Assembly (NCBI GenBank): GCA_019113125.1
Contig: DXIA01000068.1
Location: 1 to 8,290, forward strand
Direction of reading: 5' to 3'
DNA length: 8,290 bases
Source: Candidatus Pygmaiobacter gallistercoris
GTDB taxonomy: Bacteria; Bacillota; Clostridia; Oscillospirales; Ruminococcaceae
Made by a program: the position numbers and the translations under genes. Within the stretch, counting starts at the first letter, position 1. Each line of letters begins with the position of its first letter. Shown here piece after piece: positions 3,517-8,290 of this stretch. The notes under the pieces were generated by a model, which saw nothing but the letters and a program-made list of their open reading frames with translations, was not told where the DNA came from and did not search any database.

Positions 3517-5823
3517 TTATCCGTGCCGCTCGAGCCGCAGCACCGCGACGGTGACATCGTCCGGATGGCCGCCCTGACGGCGCAGTGCCCCCTCGAGCAG
3601 GGTGTCGGCGACCGTCTGGGCAGACTCCCCGCAGAGCCGCTCGAGCTCGGCCAGCAGCCACTCGTCCCCGGCGGCAATCACCCCGTCGCTGACCATGACC
3701 GCAAGCGAGCCGTCGGCGAGGGCGGCGTGGGCCGACGCGCCGACCACCCCCTCGAGCAATCCGACCGGCAGCCCCTTCGCGCCGAGGGTGACCGCCTTGC
3801 CCCGTCGCACCAGATAGGTCGGGGCGGCCCCCGCCTTGAACAGGTCGCAGCGGCCGGTATAGAGATCGACGGTCAACAGGTCGAGGGCGGCCCCGGCGTC
3901 CTCCCCCTTGAGCGAGAGGGCGACGTTGACCAGCCGGGCAGCGCTCTCCCCGGCGAATCCGGCGTCGATCAGCTGCCGGCTGAGGGTGGCGGCGAGGACC
4001 CCGTCCACCGCGGCGGCCTTGCCGGTGCCCATTCCGTCACATAGAATGATGTGGGCCCGCCCTTGCAGATCGCAGAAGGTCTGGACCGCGTCGGCTGAGA
4101 CCCCGCCGGCGGCGCTGCGCCCGGCGGTGGCAAACCGCACCTCAAACGGGGCGGCCTCGCTGAACTCGAGCAGGCTGGCGCTGCCCCGCGCGGTGTGGTA
4201 GCCGCAGGAGAATCGCCGCCCGCAGCAGGCCGACACCTCGCCGCAGAGCTCCCGCAGCTCCTCCTCCGAAAAACTGCTGCGGGTCAGCTTGACGCTCACC
4301 CGGCAGCGGCCGTCCCGGGTGAGGGTGACCGAGACGTCGAGCGGCGGCAGCGAGAGGGAGGAGAAGAGCTCGCTGACCCGGGCGGCGCGGCGGTTGTCGA
4401 GCACCGTCTCCTCGAACAGATCCTGCGCGAGGGTACCGAGGGCCCCGGCGAGCGCGGTGTACTGCTGGGTGAGGGCGGTGCGCAGCGCGCCGGTGCGGAC
4501 CGCGACCGCACGCCGGGTGAGGTAGTCGGCGTAGTACCGGTTGACCGCCCCGGCGAACACCGCCTGCCGGGTACAGCTGCGGGCGAGGGCGGGTGGCAGC
4601 GTCTCGGCGGTGACCTCCCTGCCCTGCCGCAGCTGCTCGACCAGGTCGGTCAACCCGTTCAGGGTGTCGCTGCAGCGGGCGACCCAGCAGCCGAGCCGCC
4701 CCCCGCAGCCGGCGCAGGGGCCCTGGGCAATCCGGTCATAGAGCTCGTTGAGGGTGATCTGGGGTCCGGGCATCCGGCTGCAGACCTGTTCCACCGTTCT
4801 GCCGACCTGACACAGCGCATCGCTGAGGGCGTACAGCCGATCCGAGAGCCGACCGGGGAGACTGGCGGGAATGGCGTCGGCCCGCCTGTCCGCCCGCAGC
4901 CGCTCGAGCGCGGGTCGAGGCAGCAGCAGAAAGACAAGCGCGCCGCAGCCCGCGGCGGCCAAAAACCAGAGCCCGGTCACCGGGTCTTCGGCGCCGAAGA
5001 CCCCAAGGCAGGAGGCGGCGAAGTAGCAGGCCGCCATCGCGGGGCGGCCCCGATCCCGGAAGGCGGCGGCCGCGAGCGCCGCGGCGGCGAGGGAGAGCCC
5101 CATCCAACCGTCCTGCGGGCGGGAGAGGTAGAGCAGCAGCGCGCAGGCGACCGACATCACCGCAGAGGGACCCGGCCCGATGAGGGCGAGGGTGAGGGCG
5201 AGCGGGCCGAAGGCGACAAGGCCGAGGTTGAGTCCGCCGGGCGCGAGCCGGAACAGCGCGCAGAGGGCGACGGCGGCGCAGAGGACCGCCGCCCCCTGCA
5301 CCGTCTCGGGCTGATCGGCCATCCGGTTGCCGGCCAGCAGCGGGGGCAGCGCGAGGGAGAAGATCATCGCCATCCCGATCGCGAGCATCCCCTCCGGCAC
5401 CAGCTTGAGCACCGCGGCCGGGCCGCCGCCGAGCCGGGCGGTGTAAAAGATGCCGACCACGAGCAGCACCGCCGCCCCGGCAAAGGAGGCGGCAGCTCCG
5501 GCATCCACCCTGCCCCGGCGGCGCAGCAGCAGAAACCGCACCCCGGCGGCGGCAAGCACCCCGGCGAGGTACTGCCCGCTGACGGTGAAGGGCAGGCTGA
5601 TCGCGCTGCCCGCGACCGCCCCGGCACTGACCGCGAGCAGCGCCGACGGGGGCGCACCGGCAACCAGCGCAATGCCGAACGGAGCGAGCCCGTCCATCAG
5701 CTCGGTGCCGGCCAGCAGCGCCGCAAAACCCGCCGCCGCGAGTTGGAACAGCAGCGGGGCCGCCTGTTCCCATGACTGCCTGAGATTCTGCGCCAGACGT
5801 GAGGCGCGCAACCGGTTGACCAT
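3517..5823 (-). CDS. spoIIE: Stage II sporulation protein E, membrane PP2C-type serine phosphatase
   Basis: The protein has 768 residues, slightly shorter than the ~830 of Bacillus subtilis SpoIIE. In that model SpoIIE sits at the polar septum with FtsZ and dephosphorylates the anti-anti-sigma factor SpoIIAA, which releases sigma-F in the forespore. Residues ~22-302 are a run of hydrophobic segments consistent with the multi-pass N-terminal membrane domain. The central region (~305-555) includes the cysteine cluster C370/C373/C379-W380 (CAGC...GCW) often seen in SpoIIE. Residues ~560-768 are the PP2C domain: CDGMGTG with D596, the VSDGV motif with D713, and GHPDDVTV with D755/D756, the expected metal-binding acids. 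The start at 5823 has a GGAAGGG-like site about ten bases upstream. It is a single-gene unit, with its terminator at 3445-3484. The tilS-hpt-ftsH neighbours found downstream in Bacillus are absent. Confidence 0.95.
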   Translation of the reverse strand: MVNRLRASRLAQNLRQSWEQAAPLLFQLAAAGFAALLAGTELMDGLAPFGIALVAGAPPSALLAVSAGAVAGSAISLPFTVSGQYLAGVLAAAGVRFLLLRRRGRVDAGAAASFAGAAVLLVVGIFYTARLGGGPAAVLKLVPEGMLAIGMAMIFSLALPPLLAGNRMADQPETVQGAAVLCAAVALCALFRLAPGGLNLGLVAFGPLALTLALIGPGPSAVMSVACALLLYLSRPQDGWMGLSLAAAALAAAAFRDRGRPAMAACYFAASCLGVFGAEDPVTGLWFLAAAGCGALVFLLLPRPALERLRADRRADAIPASLPGRLSDRLYALSDALCQVGRTVEQVCSRMPGPQITLNELYDRIAQGPCAGCGGRLGCWVARCSDTLNGLTDLVEQLRQGREVTAETLPPALARSCTRQAVFAGAVNRYYADYLTRRAVAVRTGALRTALTQQYTALAGALGTLAQDLFEETVLDNRRAARVSELFSSLSLPPLDVSVTLTRDGRCRVSVKLTRSSFSEEELRELCGEVSACCGRRFSCGYHTARGSASLLEFSEAAPFEVRFATAGRSAAGGVSADAVQTFCDLQGRAHIILCDGMGTGKAAAVDGVLAATLSRQLIDAGFAGESAARLVNVALSLKGEDAGAALDLLTVDLYTGRCDLFKAGAAPTYLVRRGKAVTLGAKGLPVGLLEGVVGASAHAALADGSLAVMVSDGVIAAGDEWLLAELERLCGESAQTVADTLLEGALRRQGGHPDDVTVAVLRLERHG

Positions 5824-6052
5824 CTCTCTACATCCCTTCCTGTTCTGATCGGCCCTTTGGGGGCTTGTCCTTCATTATAAAAAGGAGGGGGCGAAAAACA
5901 GCGCGAATCGGGGCGGTGCACTGCCCGACATTTTCGCCCGAATTCGTTGATTATCTCAAAAATCCTCGCTTTTTTACAGTTCGTTCACCCTTTTTTCGTT
6001 TTTTGTCTGGTAAGATAGGATAGATAGTTTCCGGGCATTGGGAGGCATTGAG
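5824..6052. other. Divergent intergenic region between spoIIE and the ABC exporter
   Basis: This 229-base region contains no gene. The spoIIE side holds the TATAAT at 5874-5879, CGAA motifs, and a near-perfect 16-base palindrome at 5911-5926 (GGGCGGTG/CACTGCCC, one mismatched pair). The exporter side (about 5945-6030) is T-rich and AT-rich and should contain the ABC promoter. TAAGAT at 6011 is a possible -10, but no convincing -35 is seen. Confidence 0.6.
5874..5879 (-). promoter_or_regulatory. Candidate -10 element for spoIIE
   Basis: A perfect TATAAT (5879-5874) lies ~50 bases before the spoIIE start. At 17 bases the -35 position reads GCTGTT, a poor match. Poor -35 hexamers are typical of sigma-A promoters activated by Spo0A, and spoIIE in Bacillus is such a promoter. 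CGAA cores that could be degenerate 0A boxes (TGNCGAA) lie at 5892-5895 and 5904-5907, next to the -35 region. This is an inference. Confidence 0.45.
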
Positions 6053-6760
6053 GTGAGTGACCATTTCATCGTCTTTGACGATGTGTGCAAGTTTTACCGG
6101 ATGGGGGATAACCGGATCGCCGCGGCGGACCACATCAGTTTTTTTGTCGAGAAAGGGGAGTTCTGCGTCATCGTGGGCCCCTCCGGCGCAGGCAAGACCA
6201 CCGTGCTGAATATGCTGGGTGGGATGGACAGCTGCGACAGCGGCCGCATTTTGCTCGACGGCGCGCTGATCAGCGGCTACAGTCCAAAGCAGCTGACCGC
6301 CTACCGGCGGTATGACGTCGGTTTTGTATTCCAGTTCTATAATCTGGTGCAGAATCTGACCGCGCTCGAGAATGTCGAGCTGGCCAGTGAGATCTGCCGC
6401 GACCCGCTGCCGGCGGACAAGATGCTGCGAGAGGTTGGCCTCGGCGAGCGGATGAACAACTTCCCCGCCCAGCTGTCGGGCGGCGAGCAGCAGCGGGTGG
6501 CGATCGCCCGGGCCCTGGCGAAGAACCCGAAGATCCTGCTCTGCCACGAGCCGACCGGCGCGCTGGACTACAACACCGGCAAGCAGGTGCTGGGGCTGCT
6601 GCAGGACACCTGCCGCAACACCGGGCGGACGGTCATCGTCATCACCCACAACAGCGCGCTGACCGCGATGGCCGACCGGGTAATCCGGATCAAGAGCGGC
6701 AAGGCGATCTCGAATGTGATCAACCCCAATCCTACCCCTGTGGAAGAAATCGAGTGGTGA
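6053..6760 (+). CDS. ABC transporter ATP-binding protein (MacB/LolD-type) with altered Walker B
   Basis: The protein has 235 residues starting at GTG 6053, chosen because GGGAGG (6040-6045) lies seven bases upstream. The in-frame TTG at 6038 would begin on that site. It binds and hydrolyses ATP for the permease encoded next. Motifs are Walker A GPSGAGKT (42-49), Q-loop Q94 (FVFQFYNL), signature [15 protein letters not shown] (141-155), Walker B ILLCHE (161-166), D-loop TGALD (168-172), and H-loop H199 (VITHN). The odd feature is His165 where the family has Asp (LLCDEPTGALD); the catalytic Glu166 is kept. The codon is CAC where GAC would be expected. The C-terminal tail of ~20 residues is hydrophilic. 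The gene is translationally close to the permease (four bases between stop and next start), so the two should form an operon. The substrate is unknown. Confidence 0.93.
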   Translation: MSDHFIVFDDVCKFYRMGDNRIAAADHISFFVEKGEFCVIVGPSGAGKTTVLNMLGGMDSCDSGRILLDGALISGYSPKQLTAYRRYDVGFVFQFYNLVQNLTALENVELASEICRDPLPADKMLREVGLGERMNNFPAQLSGGEQQRVAIARALAKNPKILLCHEPTGALDYNTGKQVLGLLQDTCRNTGRTVIVITHNSALTAMADRVIRIKSGKAISNVINPNPTPVEEIEW

Positions 6761-6764
6761 ACCC

Positions 6765-8290
6765 TTGAACAAGACATATCGAAAAAACATCTTTCGGACC
6801 ATCCGCGGCACCGCCAGCCGGTTCTGGGCGATCTTTGCGATCGTCGCGCTCGGGGTCGGCTTTCTCGCGGGCCTGCTCGCGTCCACCCCCGACATGCGGT
6901 ACTCGGGGGATCTCTACTTTGACGACACCCGGCTGTTCGATCTGCGGGTCGCAGGCACCCTCGGGATGACCGACGACGACCTCGCGGCCCTCGAGCAGGT
7001 GGACGGGGTCGAGGCGGCGATGCCCGCCTACGCGGCCGACATGCTGGTCGAGACCGCCCAGGGAGACGTCGTGGTGACCAAGGTCCACAGCCTACCCAAG
7101 GGCGAACTCGAGAGCGACCGGGCGGACTGGATCAACCAGTTTACCCTGATCGACGGCCGGATGCCGGAGAACCCCGGCGAATGTCTGGTCGAGCACAACA
7201 GCGACCTGACCGGGGATGCGGCGAAGGTCGGCGACCGGCTCGTCGTCACCGCCGACAACAAGAATCTCGAGGACACCCTCGCCCGCACCGAGTTCGAGGT
7301 GGTCGGGGTGGTGGAGAGCAGCTATTACTTCTCCTACGAGCGGGAGCCGGCGAGCGTCGGCAACGGCTCGGTCGGGATGGTGCTCTACCTGCCGCAGGAG
7401 GACTTCTCGCTCGCGAGCTACACCGACATCTATCTGACCGTCTCAGGGGCCGCGGCGCTCGAGGCACCGGGGGCGGACTACGAGGCGCTGATCGACGAGG
7501 TGGCCGACAGGGTCGAGGCAATCAGCGGTGCGCGGTGCGAGATCCGGCTGGCCGAGGTCCGGGACGAGGCGCAGCAGAAACTCGACGACGGCTGGGCCGA
7601 GTACAATGACTCCAAGGCACAGGCCGACGAGGAATTCGCCGACGCGCGGGCCGAGCTCGATCAGCGCTGGGCCGAGCTCGCCGACGGCGAGGCGGAACTG
7701 AACAACTCTCAAGCCGAGCTCGACAGCGCAAGGGCCGAGCTCGAGCAGGGTGAGGCGGAGCTGGACGCGAACGAGGCGGCGCTGCCCGACACCCTCGCAG
7801 CCGAGCGGGCGCCGATCGACGCGGGCTGGGCCGCGCTCGAAGAGGGCAAACAGCAGCTCGAGGACTACCGCAGCCAGCTTGCGACCTACCGCGACCAGCT
7901 CGCTCAGGCGCAGGCAGGGCTGCCGGCGCTCGAGCAGGCGGCGAGCGGACTGAACACCCAGATCGCCGCCCTCGAGGCGCAGATCGAACAGGCCAAGGCC
8001 GACGCCGGCTACGACACCCTCGTGGCCCAGCTCAGTCAGGCGGAGGCGACCCTTGCGGCAAACGGCGGATACGGTAGCTATGAAGAGTGGCAGGCGGCGG
8101 ATCCCGACGCAGCCGCGGCGGCCCTCGCCGCCCGGGACAATGCGCAGGCCGCCCTCGACGCGGTGCAGGCCGCCCTCGCCCCCTATGAGCAGGGGGTCGA
8201 GACCGCACGCAGCCAGCTGGCCTCTCTCAATGACCAGATCGCCGCGCTCAACCAGTCGATCGCCGCCCTCGAGGCGGGGATCCCGGCGCT
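6765..8290 (+). CDS. FtsX/MacB-like ABC permease with a long extracytoplasmic coiled coil (3' end outside window)
   Basis: About 508 residues are visible with no stop. The start is TTG at 6765 (NKTYRKNIFRTIRG after the initiator), with GGTGA at 6756-6760 able to pair with the 16S tail; the site overlaps the stop of the ATPase gene. A basic N-terminus leads to one membrane segment (about 20-40, FWAIFAIVALGVGFLAGLLA). Residues 41-265 resemble the MacB/FtsX extracytoplasmic core, with blocks such as GRMPENPGECLVE and VVGVVESSYYFSYER. From about 266 to the window end the chain is Ala/Glu/Leu/Gln-rich coiled coil, including six exact AEL heptads at 296-333. The FtsX membrane domains expected at the C-terminus lie beyond the window; relatives in Clostridia often exceed 1000 residues. 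It is likely an exporter or signal-transmitting permease, substrate unknown. Confidence 0.9.
   Translation, partial: MNKTYRKNIFRTIRGTASRFWAIFAIVALGVGFLAGLLASTPDMRYSGDLYFDDTRLFDLRVAGTLGMTDDDLAALEQVDGVEAAMPAYAADMLVETAQGDVVVTKVHSLPKGELESDRADWINQFTLIDGRMPENPGECLVEHNSDLTGDAAKVGDRLVVTADNKNLEDTLARTEFEVVGVVESSYYFSYEREPASVGNGSVGMVLYLPQEDFSLASYTDIYLTVSGAAALEAPGADYEALIDEVADRVEAISGARCEIRLAEVRDEAQQKLDDGWAEYNDSKAQADEEFADARAELDQRWAELADGEAELNNSQAELDSARAELEQGEAELDANEAALPDTLAAERAPIDAGWAALEEGKQQLEDYRSQLATYRDQLAQAQAGLPALEQAASGLNTQIAALEAQIEQAKADAGYDTLVAQLSQAEATLAANGGYGSYEEWQAADPDAAAAALAARDNAQAALDAVQAALAPYEQGVETARSQLASLNDQIAALNQSIAALEAGIPA
7650..7784 (+). repeat. In-gene heptad repeat AELxxxx
   Basis: The codons for Ala-Glu-Leu recur every 21 bases (residues 296, 303, 310, 317, 324 and 331), followed by Ala-Ala-Leu at 338. 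At DNA level most copies read GCCGAGCTC or GCGGAGCTG, so recent tandem duplication plus drift is plausible. At protein level this is an ideal coiled-coil heptad. Confidence 0.8.

Noticed and set aside
4736..5773. Second minus-strand frame (345 residues) inside spoIIE
   Set aside because: It is an Arg/Ala/Gly-rich out-of-frame reading of spoIIE, caused by high GC and few stops.
4195..5775. Long plus-strand open frame (526 residues) opposite spoIIE
   Set aside because: Its product is a low-complexity Gly/Arg/Glu/Pro-rich chain with no domain, as expected for the antisense of a very GC-rich gene. SpoIIE on the other strand has complete motifs.
6038..6040. TTG at 6038 as the start of the ABC ATPase
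   Set aside because: It overlaps the GGGAGG ribosome binding site that is correctly spaced for the GTG at 6053.
5951..6895. Minus-strand open frame (314 residues) opposite the ABC ATPase
   Set aside because: It is antisense to a gene with intact Walker A, signature and H-loop motifs and has no ribosome binding site or recognisable domain.

Overview
The window looks like chromosome of a high-GC, spore-forming member of the Bacillota (class Clostridia, probably an Oscillospirales-type gut bacterium). The main support is a full-length SpoIIE. Further support comes from strong GGAGG-type ribosome binding sites, sigma-A-like promoters, a ROK glucokinase, and a Clostridia-style ABC exporter with a very large coiled-coil permease. 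From about base 1480 onward the DNA is very GC-rich. The first ~1.45 kb is visibly poorer in GC (roughly 45-50% by eye) and has different content.

Left segment (1 to ~1478), probably the edge of a mobile element or its remnant. It holds the 3' end of an acidic protein made of 32-residue tandem repeats. Next comes a structured intergenic stretch with two hairpins, the second a good intrinsic terminator. Then there is a small orphan OmpR/PhoB-type winged-helix protein with no receiver domain. Facing it is a TnpV-family protein, as found in Tn4451-like elements. The two genes converge on a shared GC-rich hairpin.

Middle segment (1479 to 5823), all on the minus strand. In transcription order it carries spoIIE, a 49-residue zinc-ribbon protein (3118-3267), a ROK-family glucokinase, and an XRE-type regulator with two C-terminal membrane segments. 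The first three each end in a clear intrinsic terminator. The zinc-ribbon and glucokinase genes each have a recognisable sigma-A-like promoter, so these are separate transcription units rather than one operon.

Right segment (5824 to 8290). A ~230-bp divergent intergenic region separates spoIIE from a plus-strand pair. The pair is an ABC transporter ATPase (GTG start at 6053) and, four bases after its stop, an FtsX/MacB-like permease starting with TTG at 6765 and running off the window. Together they should form an ABC exporter or mechanotransmission-type complex of unknown substrate.

The points most worth a second look are the 32-residue repeat protein, a Walker B Asp-to-His change in the ATPase, the heptad-perfect AEL repeat in the permease, a strong excess of CTCGAG in the GC-rich part only, and the possible element boundary at about 1426-1480. 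I did not find a clearly new multi-gene system. The best candidate for something undescribed is the repeat protein next to the orphan winged-helix regulator, and its function cannot be read from the sequence.
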